Assembly (NCBI RefSeq): GCF_009796805.1
Contig: NZ_CP047029.1
Location: 2,458,501-2,522,500, forward strand
Source of the DNA: Algibacter sp. L1A34
Lineage (GTDB): Bacteria > Bacteroidota > Bacteroidia > Flavobacteriales > Flavobacteriaceae
Direction of reading: 5' to 3'
Length of the DNA: 64,000 nt
Shown here: positions 42,464 to 52,466 of the stretch, piece after piece
How positions within the stretch are numbered: position 1 is the first letter of the stretch
How the letters are laid out: each line of letters opens with the position of its first letter
Position numbers and translations under genes: made by a program
Notes under the pieces: model-generated
What the model saw: the letters and a program-made list of their open reading frames with translations, nothing else
What the model was told of the DNA's origin: nothing
Databases searched by the model: none

Positions 42464-44773
42464 ATGAAAAACTACTCACTCTACATCTTGCTTATTTGCA
42501 TCATTACATCATGCAACGATTTAAAAAATAACACAAGTGTATCTCAAAAAGATCCAGGACAACAGATTATTCATTCGGGTTTTGATGATCAAATTAGCGA
42601 TTTAATGGCTAAAATGACCTTAAAAGAAAAAATTGGTCAAATGAATCAATACAATGGGTTTTGGGATGCTACTGGCCCAAGTCCAGATAAAGGAAAATCG
42701 GCAATGAAATATGAGCACATAAGAAATGGATATGTCGGTTCTATGCTTAATATCAAAGGAGGGGTAAAACAAGTGAAAGCTGTCCAAAAAATAGCAGTAG
42801 AAGAAACCAGATTGGGTATTCCGTTAATAATAGCTTTCGATGTGATACATGGGTTTAAAACTATTGCACCTATTCCATTAGCAGAATCTGCAAGTTGGGA
42901 TATGGAAACAATAAAAAAATCTGCCCAAAATGCTGCCGAAGAGGCTGCTGCATCAGGTATAAACTGGACTTTTGCTCCTATGATAGATACTTCTCGAGAT
43001 GCACGTTGGGGACGGGTTATGGAAGGTGGAGGAGAAGACCCTTTTTTAGGTTCTAAAATAGCTATTGCAAGAGTAAAAGGTTTTCAAGGTGAAGATTTAT
43101 CCACTTCAAATACTATCGCGGCATGTGCAAAACACTTTGCAGGTTATGGTTTTGCAGAAGCAGGCCGAGAGTATAATACGGTGGATGTTGGTACTTCTAC
43201 TTTAAATAATATCATTTTTCCTCCTTTTAAAGCTGCGGCTGAAGCTGGAGTTAAAACATTTATGAATTCTTTTAACGAACTTAATGGAATCCCTGCTACA
43301 GGTAACAAATATTTACAACGAGAAGTTTTAAAAGGGAAATGGGGTTTTGATGGATTTGTTGTTTCAGATTGGGGATCTATGATGGAAATGACGGCCCACG
43401 GACATGCGAAAGACTTAAAGCAAGCTGCCGAGTTTTCTATTAAAGCAGGTTCAGATATGGATATGGAATCTTATGTTTATGTAGAGCATTTAGCCGATTT
43501 AGTTAACGAAGGCACTGTCGATGTCTCACTTGTAGATGATGCTGTAAGACGTATTTTAAAAGTGAAATTTGAATTGGGTCTTTTTGAAGACCCTTATAGG
43601 TATTGTGATGAAGAAAGAGAAAAAGCAATAACCGGAAAAAAAGAGTTTATTGATGATGCTTTAGATATGGCAAAAAAATCGATTGTTCTTCTTAAAAATA
43701 ATAATAACCTATTACCCTTAAAAAAGGAGAATCAAAAAATTGCTTTAATTGGTGCATTAGCAAATGATAAAACAAGTCCATTAGGAAACTGGAGTTTGGC
43801 AGGAGAACCAGGATCTGCAATTTCAGTTTTAGAAGGATTACAGCAGTATAAAGGAAATAATTTATCTTATGCTAAAGGAGCAGATGTAGTTGTTCCAAAA
43901 TCTAAAGCTGCTTGGGCTGATGAGGTTGTTGTAAATAAAACGGATACCTCTGGTTTTGTTGAAGCTATTGCATTGGCTAAAAAATCTGATGTTGTTGTTA
44001 TGGTTTTGGGAGAACATGGTATGCAAAGTGGAGAAGCAAAAAGTAGAGCGAATATTGATTTACCAGGAGTGCAACAGGAGCTTTTGGAAGCTGTTTATAA
44101 AGTGAATAAAAACATTGTTCTCGTGCTAACCAACGGAAGGCCATTGGCTATTCCATGGGCCGATGAAAATATTCCTTCTATTGTTGAAGCATGGCAATTA
44201 GGTGTGCAGAGTGGAAATGCCATTGCACAAGTACTTTATGGTGATTATAATCCAAGTGGTAAGTTACCCATGACGTTTCCTAGAAGCGTGGGGCAAGTAC
44301 CTATTTATTACAATCACAAAAATACAGGTAGACCAAGTGCAGAAAACGTTTTTTGGTCTCATTATTCAGATGAAGAAAATACGCCTTTATATCCGTTTGG
44401 ATACGGTTTGAGTTATACTACTTTTTCATATGAAAATTTAAAAATTGATACCGTGAGTGATAGAGAGATTAAAATTTCTGTCGATTTAACTAATACAGGG
44501 GAAGTAAAAGGAAAGGAAGTTGCTCAATTATATATCCATGATCTATTTGCTTCAGTTACTAGACCTGTAAGAGAATTAAAAGGATTTGAACTCGTAGAAT
44601 TAGAGCCAAAAGAAACTAAGACTGTTCATTTTACATTATCAGAAAAGGAATTGGGTTTTTATGATAATAATGAAACATATGTCATAGAACCGGGTGAATT
44701 TAATATTTATATTGGGGGCGATTCTGGAGCATTACTTCAGGATAGTTTCAAACTAAAAAAACAATCAAACTAA
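42464..44773 (+). CDS. GH3 beta-glucosidase (BglX-like)
   Basis: The start at 42464, 4 bp after the GH30 stop, gives a lipoprotein signal MKNYSLYILLICIITSCND. A frame opening at 42425 overlaps GH30 and is not needed. The 769-residue protein has the (alpha/beta)8 domain (CAKHFAGYGFAEAGREYNTV), nucleophile Asp302 in VVSDWGSMMEMTA, the second alpha/beta domain (MVLGEHGMQSGEAKSRANID) and the C-terminal fibronectin-like domain (YTTFSYENLKI). It should release glucose from oligosaccharides made by GH30. It is coupled to GH30 in one operon. Confidence 0.92.
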   Translation: MKNYSLYILLICIITSCNDLKNNTSVSQKDPGQQIIHSGFDDQISDLMAKMTLKEKIGQMNQYNGFWDATGPSPDKGKSAMKYEHIRNGYVGSMLNIKGGVKQVKAVQKIAVEETRLGIPLIIAFDVIHGFKTIAPIPLAESASWDMETIKKSAQNAAEEAAASGINWTFAPMIDTSRDARWGRVMEGGGEDPFLGSKIAIARVKGFQGEDLSTSNTIAACAKHFAGYGFAEAGREYNTVDVGTSTLNNIIFPPFKAAAEAGVKTFMNSFNELNGIPATGNKYLQREVLKGKWGFDGFVVSDWGSMMEMTAHGHAKDLKQAAEFSIKAGSDMDMESYVYVEHLADLVNEGTVDVSLVDDAVRRILKVKFELGLFEDPYRYCDEEREKAITGKKEFIDDALDMAKKSIVLLKNNNNLLPLKKENQKIALIGALANDKTSPLGNWSLAGEPGSAISVLEGLQQYKGNNLSYAKGADVVVPKSKAAWADEVVVNKTDTSGFVEAIALAKKSDVVVMVLGEHGMQSGEAKSRANIDLPGVQQELLEAVYKVNKNIVLVLTNGRPLAIPWADENIPSIVEAWQLGVQSGNAIAQVLYGDYNPSGKLPMTFPRSVGQVPIYYNHKNTGRPSAENVFWSHYSDEENTPLYPFGYGLSYTTFSYENLKIDTVSDREIKISVDLTNTGEVKGKEVAQLYIHDLFASVTRPVRELKGFELVELEPKETKTVHFTLSEKELGFYDNNETYVIEPGEFNIYIGGDSGALLQDSFKLKKQSN

Positions 44774-44783
44774 TTAATAGAAT

Positions 44784-46436
44784 ATGACAACACATTTTGA
44801 ATTTTGGGATTACTTTATTTTTGTAGCCTATGCTGTTTTAATATTAGGCGTCGGTTTATGGGTTTCTAGAGATAAAGAAGGACATCAAAAAAATGCAGAA
44901 GATTATTTTTTAGCAAGTAAATCATTGCCATGGTGGGCTATTGGAGCTTCACTAATCGCAGCCAATATTTCTGCAGAACAATTTATAGGGATGTCTGGTT
45001 CTGGATTTGCTTTAGGACTCGCCATAGCATCTTATGAGTGGATGGCAGCTATAACCTTAATAATTGTTGGTAAATATTTTCTACCCATTTTTATCGAAAA
45101 AGGATTGTATACCATTCCTGAGTTTGTCGAAAAGAGATTCTCTACCAATTTAAAAACCATTTTAGCCGTTTTCTGGATTGCATTATATGTGTTTGTAAAC
45201 TTAGCATCAGTATTATATTTAGGTAGTTTGGCTTTAGAAACTATTATGGGAATACCTATGATGTATGGTGTTATTGGCTTGGCATTATTTGCAGCGGCTT
45301 ATTCATTATATGGTGGACTTTCAGCAGTAGCTTGGACCGATGTTATTCAAGTCATCTTCTTAGTTTTAGGAGGTTTAGTTACAACTTATATTGCTTTAAA
45401 TACAGTTTCTGGAGGTGAAGGTGTTATCTCGGGTATAAAAATAGTCTACGAAGCAGCACCAGATCGATTTACTATGATTTTTGATAAATCGAACGCATAT
45501 TACGATATGTTGCCAGGTATAGGTGTTTTAATAGGTGGTATGTGGGTTGCAAACCTTTATTATTGGGGTTTCAATCAATATATCATTCAAAGAACATTAG
45601 CGGCAAAATCATTAAAAGAAGCGCAAAAAGGGATATTATTAGCCGCATTTTTAAAATTAGTGATTCCATTAATAGTAGTGATTCCTGGAATTGCAGCTTA
45701 TGTTATGATTAACGATCCTGAGATTATGGCAAGGTTAGGAGATTCAGCCTTGAATAATTTACCATCATTAGAACAAGCAGATAAAGCATACCCTTGGTTA
45801 TTACAGTTTTTACCAACAGGAATGAAGGGGATTGCATTTGCAGCATTGGCAGCGGCCATTGTTTCGTCTTTAGCATCGATGCTAAATTCAACATCAACTA
45901 TTTTTACAATGGATATTTATAAGCAATATATTAATCCAAAAGCTACAGATAGAGCAACGGTTAATGTAGGTCGATTATCTGCTGCTGCAGCTTTAATTAT
46001 AGCATGTATTATGGCGCCATTGTTAGGTGGTATAGATCAAGCATTTCAATTTATACAAGAATATACAGGTATTGTAAGTCCTGGTATTTTAGCTGTATTT
46101 ATGTTAGGATTATTCTGGAAGAAAACAACAAACAAGGCAGCCATTTTTGGAGCTTTAGTATCAGTACCAATAGCTATGTATTTTAAAGTAGCACCAAATG
46201 GCTGGTCTGGCTCAGCAATTTTTGTTAATGTGCCATTTATGGACCAAATGGGGTATACCACTCTATTAACTATGATTGTAATTGCAGTGTATAGTTACAT
46301 TCAACATAAAGGCGCAGATGATGAAAAAGGAATAGAAATTACAAAAGAGTCTTTTAAAACGAGTCCGTTGTTTAATATAGGTGCTTTTGCAGTTTTTCTT
46401 ATTGTGGCGGCATTGTATGCTTCGTTTTGGAATTAA
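44784..46436 (+). CDS. Sodium/solute symporter (SSS family, SGLT-like)
   Basis: A 550-residue inner membrane protein with about 14 helices. The family pattern is clear: DYFLASKSLPWWAIGASLIAANIS near the start, GLSAVAWTDVIQVIFLVLGG in the middle, and SSLASMLNSTSTIFTMDIYKQ, the SSS signature. It is last in the GH30-GH3 operon (10 bp after GH3) and should import the released sugar with sodium. No sugar kinase gene accompanies it. Confidence 0.93.
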   Translation: MTTHFEFWDYFIFVAYAVLILGVGLWVSRDKEGHQKNAEDYFLASKSLPWWAIGASLIAANISAEQFIGMSGSGFALGLAIASYEWMAAITLIIVGKYFLPIFIEKGLYTIPEFVEKRFSTNLKTILAVFWIALYVFVNLASVLYLGSLALETIMGIPMMYGVIGLALFAAAYSLYGGLSAVAWTDVIQVIFLVLGGLVTTYIALNTVSGGEGVISGIKIVYEAAPDRFTMIFDKSNAYYDMLPGIGVLIGGMWVANLYYWGFNQYIIQRTLAAKSLKEAQKGILLAAFLKLVIPLIVVIPGIAAYVMINDPEIMARLGDSALNNLPSLEQADKAYPWLLQFLPTGMKGIAFAALAAAIVSSLASMLNSTSTIFTMDIYKQYINPKATDRATVNVGRLSAAAALIIACIMAPLLGGIDQAFQFIQEYTGIVSPGILAVFMLGLFWKKTTNKAAIFGALVSVPIAMYFKVAPNGWSGSAIFVNVPFMDQMGYTTLLTMIVIAVYSYIQHKGADDEKGIEITKESFKTSPLFNIGAFAVFLIVAALYASFWN

Positions 46437-46483
46437 TTAATAATAGTGATTTAGCTATAGTCTGAGTCACAAATTTTAACTCA

Positions 46484-46521
46484 TAAAAAAACGGTTTAGT
46501 TTTCTCTAGGCCGTTTTTTTT
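46484..46521 (+). terminator. Rho-independent terminator after the symporter gene
   Basis: AAAAAAACGG and CCGTTTTTTT flank a loop of about 16 bases, 48 bp after the symporter stop. The A- and T-runs make it symmetric. The remaining 245 bp before the next gene hold nothing else I can identify. Confidence 0.75.
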
Positions 46522-46765
46522 ATGCTTAAAATTCAACTTGTTATTATGTTTACAAAGAACTTAACTAAGAGTGATAATTTTTTGGAATGGCAAAACAAGA
46601 GGAATAGAAATATATAAGGAGGGTATTCAAAAGAGTTAACATTATAAGCGGTTGAGCACAGGTTAGTCATCTTTTGACTTTAATTTTATCATTATATTAT
46701 AATAGATGTGTTTTTGTTTGTCTTAAATCGGGCATGTTTCAACTTAAATTTAAAAAACTATAATT

Positions 46766-47491
46766 ATGAATTTTTCAAACCTTTCAGTTATTTACATTAA
46801 TTGCACATTAAAAAAATCACCTCAAAAAAGTCATACCGATACCTTAATGGGGATCTCTCAAGATATTTTGAAAAAAGAAAATGTGTCTTTTGAAACTATT
46901 CGATTAGTAGATGAAGAAGTTGCCGTTGGTGTATATCCTGATATGACGGAACATGGTTTTGATAAAGATGCTTGGCCAGAAATATTTGATAAAGTAATGG
47001 CTGCAGATGTTCTAATTATTGGCACACCAATATGGTTAGGCGAGAAATCTTCCGAAGCTCAAAAACTTATAGAACGTTTGTATGCTATGAGTTCTAAAAC
47101 TAATAATAAAGGGCAATACATATTTTATGGAAAAGTTGGAGGCTGTATGATAACAGGGAATGAAGATGGTGTTAAGCATTGCGCTATGGGTATTTTGTAT
47201 GCTTTGCAACATGTTGGTTATTCCATTCCACCTCAAGCAGATTGTGGGTGGATTGGTAAAGTTGGTCCTGGTCCAAGTTATGGAGATACAGAATGGAAAA
47301 AGGAAAAATTAGATGCTCCCGCCGGTTTTGATTCGGATTTCACCAATAGAAACGCTACATTTATGACTTACAACTTACTGCATTTGGCAAAAATGCTAAA
47401 AGAAAATAATGGTTATTCCAATTATGGTAATTCTCGAGAGAAATGGGATGATGGTACACATTGGGCTTTTAAAAACCCGGAATACAGATAG
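46766..47491 (+). CDS. Flavodoxin-like NAD(P)H-dependent FMN reductase family protein
   Basis: The 241-residue protein has the flavodoxin-like fold: first strand SVIYINCTLKKSPQKSHTDTL with the FMN phosphate loop, then ADVLIIGTPIWLGEKSSEAQKLIERL, the usual isoalloxazine contact, then GKVGGCMITGNEDGVKHCAMGI. The C-terminal extension (GPGPSYGDTEWKKEK) is typical of the larger bacterial quinone/FMN reductases. It precedes the ergothioneine genes in the same direction but is separated by 135 bp. A role in the same pathway is unproven. Confidence 0.82.
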   Translation: MNFSNLSVIYINCTLKKSPQKSHTDTLMGISQDILKKENVSFETIRLVDEEVAVGVYPDMTEHGFDKDAWPEIFDKVMAADVLIIGTPIWLGEKSSEAQKLIERLYAMSSKTNNKGQYIFYGKVGGCMITGNEDGVKHCAMGILYALQHVGYSIPPQADCGWIGKVGPGPSYGDTEWKKEKLDAPAGFDSDFTNRNATFMTYNLLHLAKMLKENNGYSNYGNSREKWDDGTHWAFKNPEYR

Positions 47492-47626
47492 ATTACCAAT
47501 AGAATAACCAAAGCAATTAGTAAAAATTGTTTTAATCTTTATTTTCTTTAATTTACCAATTCTAGAAGAGATATAAGGTAAGTTTCTAATACAAAACCCG
47601 TCTGATATTTAATTACATGATTTAGA

Positions 47627-48781
47627 ATGAATATTATTGAACACTATAAGCAAACAAGAAATCTTACTAATTCGCTTTGTAAACCTTTAGAAATTGAAGA
47701 TTATACACCGCAGTCTGCAGCTTTTGCAAGTCCACCAAAATGGCATTTAGCTCATACTACATGGTTTTTTGAAGAGATGATTCTAAAACCATTTTTAAAG
47801 GATTATATGGTGTTTAACGTTGAGTTTAGTTTTTTGTTTAATAGTTATTACAATACTTTAGGTAAGCGTATAGCTAGGCATGAACGCGGTTTAATTACAA
47901 GGCCAAGTGTTGAAAATATTTATAAATACAGAGAATACGTAGATAAGCATATAGAAAAACTTTTGGGAGATTCTCAAATTAATGAAGACGTTTCTAAGCT
48001 AATTGTTTTAGGAATTAATCATGAGCAGCAGCATCAGGAGTTATTAATTACGGATATTAAATATACACTTTCTAGAAACCCTACGTATCCAAAATTATAT
48101 GAAGTAGCATATGCAAACATGTTACAGGAAACAGATCCTTTAAAATTTATTGATATAAAGGAAGGTATTTATAATATTGGTTATAATAAAAATGAATTTT
48201 GTTATGATAACGAGTTTGGTTTTCATCGTGTATTTGTAGAAAATTATGCTATTGCAAATAGATTAATTACTAATGGAGAATACATTGAGTTTATAAATGC
48301 AAATGGATATAGCACATCTAAATATTGGTTAGATGATGGTTGGTATTTTATTAATACAAATAACATAGAATACCCATTGTATTGGGAACAAGAAAATGAG
48401 ATTTGGTATGTTTATACATTGGCAGGAAAAGAGCTCTTAAATTTGGATGCTCCGGTAACTCACATCTCATTTTATGAAGCAAATGCTTATGCTAGCTTTA
48501 AAAATAAACGATTGGCTACCGAGTTTGAGTGGGAAATAGCCAATGCGCAATTTAATTGGGGAAAAACTTGGGAATGGACTAATTCTGCCTATTTACCATA
48601 CCCTAATTATAAACAAGATGAAGGTGCTGTTGGCGAGTACAATGGTAAATTTATGATTAATCTTATGGTTTTGAGAGGGCATAGCGTTGCAACATCACCA
48701 AACCATAGTAGACCAACTTATAGAAACTTTTTTTCACCGGAAACACGTTGGCAGTTTTCTGGTATACGTTTAGCAAAATAA
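47627..48781 (+). CDS. egtB: Ergothioneine biosynthesis sulfoxide synthase EgtB
   Basis: The 384-residue iron enzyme joins hercynine to a thiol using oxygen. The N-terminal DinB-like domain supplies the three histidines for iron: His43 in KWHLAHTTWFFEE and His132/His136 in GINHEQQHQELL. The C-terminal part is an FGE-sulfatase (SUMF1-like) domain (ITNGEYIEFINANGYS, VTHISFYEANAYASFKNKRL, RPTYRNFFSPETRWQFSGIR). It is paired with egtD 1 bp away. No egtC amidohydrolase is nearby, so the enzyme may use cysteine directly, as described for some other EgtB types. Confidence 0.9.
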   Translation: MNIIEHYKQTRNLTNSLCKPLEIEDYTPQSAAFASPPKWHLAHTTWFFEEMILKPFLKDYMVFNVEFSFLFNSYYNTLGKRIARHERGLITRPSVENIYKYREYVDKHIEKLLGDSQINEDVSKLIVLGINHEQQHQELLITDIKYTLSRNPTYPKLYEVAYANMLQETDPLKFIDIKEGIYNIGYNKNEFCYDNEFGFHRVFVENYAIANRLITNGEYIEFINANGYSTSKYWLDDGWYFINTNNIEYPLYWEQENEIWYVYTLAGKELLNLDAPVTHISFYEANAYASFKNKRLATEFEWEIANAQFNWGKTWEWTNSAYLPYPNYKQDEGAVGEYNGKFMINLMVLRGHSVATSPNHSRPTYRNFFSPETRWQFSGIRLAK

Positions 48782-48782
48782 T

Positions 48783-49706
48783 ATGAATATACAATTTAAA
48801 ATAGATGTTTCTAGTGGTTTAACCAAATCACCAAAAACTTTACCTTCAAAGTATTTTTATGATGAAATAGGGGATAAACTCTTTGTTAAAATCATGAACT
48901 TACCCGAGTATTATCTAACGCGTGCAGAATATGAGATTTTTGATACGAAATCTGAAGATATAATTCGTAAATTAAAAATAAATCCTTCGGATACTATCGA
49001 TTTAATAGAGTTAGGGGCTGGAGATGGTAAAAAAACAAAAACCTTTTTAAAGGTATTATTAGAGAAAAAATATAATTTTAAATATGTACCAATAGATATT
49101 TCTATACATGCATTGAAGGCTTTAGAAACATCTTGTAAAATGGAGTTTTCTAATCTTGATATAGAAATAAAACAAGGTGAATATTTTGGTGTTTTAGAGG
49201 ATGTAAAAACAAATAAATCGCAAAAAATAATTATGTTTTTAGGTTCTAATTTAGGTAACTTAGAAGATGAAGCTGCTCAAGATTTTTTAACCAAACTGAG
49301 TAATGCTTTACAAGTGGGCGATAAAATAATTTTAGGATTAGATTGTATCAAACCGGAAGAGATTGTGCTACCTGCATACAACGATAGCCAAGGCGTGACT
49401 AAAGCATTTAATTTAAACTTACTACATCGAATAAACAAAGAACTTCATGCCGATTTTGATGTGTCGAATTTTGATCATGTACCTGAGTATGATGAAAAAA
49501 CAGGTATTGCAAAAAGTTTTTTAGTTAGTAAAAAAGAACAAAAAGTAAGTTTCAATGGGGATAAAACATATTACAAGTTTTCAAAAGGAGAAAAAATTCA
49601 AACTGAAACGTCCAGAAAATATAATGACCGTATTTTACAGACGCTTTTAAGAAATACAAATTTAGTTCAGATTTCTAAAATCAGTGATTCTAATAATTAT
49701 TTTTAA
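48783..49706 (+). CDS. egtD: L-histidine N-alpha-methyltransferase EgtD
   Basis: A 307-residue SAM-dependent enzyme that trimethylates histidine to hercynine, the first step to ergothioneine. Visible are the family N-terminus LPSKYFYDEIGDKLFVKIM and NLPEYYLTRAEYEI, the SAM site IELGAGDGKKTKTFL and the IMFLGSNLGNLEDE strand. It follows egtB with one base between stop and start, so they are translated together. Length matches the family (about 320). Confidence 0.92.
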   Translation: MNIQFKIDVSSGLTKSPKTLPSKYFYDEIGDKLFVKIMNLPEYYLTRAEYEIFDTKSEDIIRKLKINPSDTIDLIELGAGDGKKTKTFLKVLLEKKYNFKYVPIDISIHALKALETSCKMEFSNLDIEIKQGEYFGVLEDVKTNKSQKIIMFLGSNLGNLEDEAAQDFLTKLSNALQVGDKIILGLDCIKPEEIVLPAYNDSQGVTKAFNLNLLHRINKELHADFDVSNFDHVPEYDEKTGIAKSFLVSKKEQKVSFNGDKTYYKFSKGEKIQTETSRKYNDRILQTLLRNTNLVQISKISDSNNYF

Positions 49707-49733
49707 TAGTTATATTTTAGAACGTGTTTAACA

Positions 49734-50387
49734 ATGGAGCAGTTAATTATTTTAGGTTTAGGAGCTAGAAGCACATTGTTTTATCAAGAGAAATTACATG
49801 AGTTATATTTCTGTAAAAAAGGAGGTTACAGTACATTTCCTTTTATATTAAAGCAACTCGATTTTAATTCTATTAACCCATATTTACCTAATAATACCTC
49901 TGTTATAGCGCCAATACTTCAGCGTGAACTTAAAGATTACAATCGCGCAGAAGTTAAGTTGTTAGTTCCAAACATTACCATTCATAAAATATTGGATAGG
50001 ATTGAGTTTAATTTACAGATTATTCACCCTTACGAGTTGTTAAATAAGGAGTTAGAAAATAGTGAATTGAGTAATTTGGTGTTTTTCGGAACCAAGTTTA
50101 CCAATAATGATTCTTATATAGCATCGTATATTAAGGATAGATCAATAGAGAAATTAAGGGATGATGAGGTTCTCTTTTTGGATGATTTAAGAAAAAATGT
50201 ATATGCTAATACTGAAAATAATGAGGATATTATAATTTACAATAAGTTGATTGAAAAGTATTCAGAGAATTATATTGTTATTATTGCATGTACAGAATTA
50301 TCTATACTAAACTCTAGTAAGAATAAAAATGTTATCGATTTGTCAATACTTCAGTGTCGAGAAAGCATGAAAATTATAGCTCAATAA
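49734..50387 (+). CDS. Aspartate/glutamate racemase-like protein with one catalytic cysteine
   Basis: The 217-residue protein matches Asp/Glu racemases in overall pattern, with the second catalytic cysteine in VIIACTELSIL. The first cysteine motif (usually C-N-T) reads LLVPNITIHKIL here, so that residue is not cysteine. Some one-cysteine relatives such as E. coli YgeA also deviate at the first position. It lies 27 bp after egtD and probably in the same transcript. The link to ergothioneine is unknown. Confidence 0.72.
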   Translation: MEQLIILGLGARSTLFYQEKLHELYFCKKGGYSTFPFILKQLDFNSINPYLPNNTSVIAPILQRELKDYNRAEVKLLVPNITIHKILDRIEFNLQIIHPYELLNKELENSELSNLVFFGTKFTNNDSYIASYIKDRSIEKLRDDEVLFLDDLRKNVYANTENNEDIIIYNKLIEKYSENYIVIIACTELSILNSSKNKNVIDLSILQCRESMKIIAQ

Positions 50388-50438
50388 AGATCATATAGGT
50401 GTTAATTAATACGAACTTAAAGTTACATAGTTTTATAA

Positions 50439-50639
50439 TTAAATATAATCGTCTCTATTATTTGTATTGAAGTTAACGCTTTTATAAAAAGGACAAAAAG
50501 CGGTTATACTTGCAAAGGCAAACATAACAGAAACAACAATTAACATTATGCCAAAAACACCTCTTATTTCTCCTATAAAAAATAATGATAGCAATAGTAA
50601 GGAGACTATAAATCTTACAAGTCTATCAAAATTACTCAT
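50439..50639 (-). CDS. DUF2892-type small membrane protein
   Basis: The likely start at 50639 gives MSNFDRLVRFIVSLLLLSLF. The frame opens seven codons earlier but that part is poor. The product has two membrane helices and the characteristic ITAFCPFYKSVNFNT ending of the YgaP-like DUF2892 family. Function unknown, often near rhodanese or thiol-related genes. It converges on the racemase gene. Confidence 0.75.
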   Translation of the reverse strand: MSNFDRLVRFIVSLLLLSLFFIGEIRGVFGIMLIVVSVMFAFASITAFCPFYKSVNFNTNNRDDYI

Positions 50640-50934
50640 GTTTTTTTTTAGTTTCAGCATAATTGAGAGGTATTAGTTATAGATTTTGGGCGGTACAAAT
50701 TTAACTTTTTTTTATGGAACACAAGGTTTTAGCTTACGGTTATTGCGCTTTAATTGGTTTTAATAGCCTTTTATCGGGTATTTTGTTGATTTAATAATTT
50801 TAGATAATGTCTGGTTTAGAACAAATTGCAAAATTTGCGAGATTTTAAATATATAAGTTATGGAAGAATAAAATAGAACAATAAGGTTAACACATGCCTG
50901 TGAAGTTTATAATCTCCTAATCTTTTTCTTGAGA

Positions 50935-52419
50935 TTACGTTTCTGTTTGTTGCTTTATTTTTGCGATTAATTGATTGCTTTGATAGAATGGTAATTTATC
51001 TAATGCTTCAAGTAAAATAGTTATTTCATTACTTGATAAACTTATTTGAACTTCTTTTTCTCCATTAATAGTTTTTATTTGATGGGTGAATTTAAGTATG
51101 ATAAATTCTGCTGGGCGGTTAGGAGCAAGACCAATTTCGAATGTCATTCGTCCCTCAAGAATATCTTGTGTAGTCATAGTTTCATTTAAACCAATACGAA
51201 CATAAAAGGCATGTTCGGCTTTAGTTCCAGCTAAAGCGCCTTGTCTCCATAATGAAGATAGGTAGTTTTCAATAATTGTTCTTGTTTTTATCCAGGTGGT
51301 AGCGTCGTTAACTTCAAAGGAGACAAAGGTTGTCGATTTTTTTATCGATTCCTCAACCATATTAAATAACCTTCTTACTGGTATATAACGCCATTCATTG
51401 TTATTTCCTGCTAAAGTTCTTGCACCCCAAATCAATGTGCCTTTTCCGGGAAAACTTCGAATAGCATTGATGGATTTGCCAGATGCTTGATTAGCGTTTA
51501 AGCTATTTTGTTCGCTTTCGCTTATTGTATGCGTTGGATCAATAATACTACTTATAGATACATTTGCTGGAGCTTTCCATACGCCACGATTATTATCCGT
51601 TTGAACATAAATACCGGCTACTGCGCAACTTGGTGGTAAGATTACTGTATGTTTTACTAATTCAGATTTTACAAAATTGTAGACATCAGGATTTGAATCC
51701 TTAAGCAGGTTGAGTGTGGTTTTTACTGGTGTTGAAGTCTCTTGATTATTAATAACAGATACTTTATTTTCGTTATATTTATAGCTAAATGATGAGTTAA
51801 GATATGGCATATATGCGGCTCCATATTTTAAATCTCCAACGATACCATTTCTAAATTTGATAGTAGATTCATCTATTTGATCTTCCATTAATACATCGAA
51901 AATTGCAAACCTATCCTTTAGAGCGCTACATTGGCGTAGAACTTCTTGGCATAGTATATAATAATCATTACCAAGTTGAATAGCATCGGGACAAACTAAA
52001 AGTGTTACTTCATCGATTTCGGCAACTGCTTTTAGAGCCTTCTCGTATTTTTCCTTGTTAGCATTGGTAAATAGTGGAGAAATGTAGCAAGGACCACCTC
52101 CATTGGAAAAATAAAGTTTGATAGCATAAAACATAATTGCCTTTTCGGCATCTAAGTCTTTTTCCAATTTTACTAGTTCAATAGTATTTGTTCTAGTGTT
52201 TTGTTTAATAGTTACGTGATATTCGTATGGTTTAGAAGTGCCAAAGTGATGTTCATATTCTAAGAGAGAACTGATTTTAACAGGTGTAAATTCACCATTT
52301 TCCGGCACGATTTGAGTTTTACCAATAAAGGCAGGAATTGCAGAAGCTACTTGTGTAATCGAATTTGGAAAGGATGAGGTTTCCTCAACATAAACTCCAG
52401 GTGAATTATTAGTTGGCAT
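50935..52419 (-). CDS. Orphan contractile-tail sheath protein
   Basis: The start at 52419 gives MPTNNSPGVYVEETSSFPNS, the typical N-terminus of sheath proteins. Eight more codons are possible upstream. The 494-residue length, IRSFPGKGTLIWGARTLAGN, the segment FVSFEVNDATTWIKTRTIIE and the GALAGTKAEHAFYVRIGLN near the C-terminus are characteristic of phage and extracellular contractile injection sheaths. No tube, baseplate, spike or ATPase gene is nearby. It may serve as an assembly part supplied from elsewhere or be a relic. The frame is intact. Confidence 0.87.
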   Translation of the reverse strand: MPTNNSPGVYVEETSSFPNSITQVASAIPAFIGKTQIVPENGEFTPVKISSLLEYEHHFGTSKPYEYHVTIKQNTRTNTIELVKLEKDLDAEKAIMFYAIKLYFSNGGGPCYISPLFTNANKEKYEKALKAVAEIDEVTLLVCPDAIQLGNDYYILCQEVLRQCSALKDRFAIFDVLMEDQIDESTIKFRNGIVGDLKYGAAYMPYLNSSFSYKYNENKVSVINNQETSTPVKTTLNLLKDSNPDVYNFVKSELVKHTVILPPSCAVAGIYVQTDNNRGVWKAPANVSISSIIDPTHTISESEQNSLNANQASGKSINAIRSFPGKGTLIWGARTLAGNNNEWRYIPVRRLFNMVEESIKKSTTFVSFEVNDATTWIKTRTIIENYLSSLWRQGALAGTKAEHAFYVRIGLNETMTTQDILEGRMTFEIGLAPNRPAEFIILKFTHQIKTINGEKEVQISLSSNEITILLEALDKLPFYQSNQLIAKIKQQTET

Positions 52420-52466
52420 AGTTTTATCTGTTTTAATTTTCAAATGTCTAGTTCTGATTATAATTA

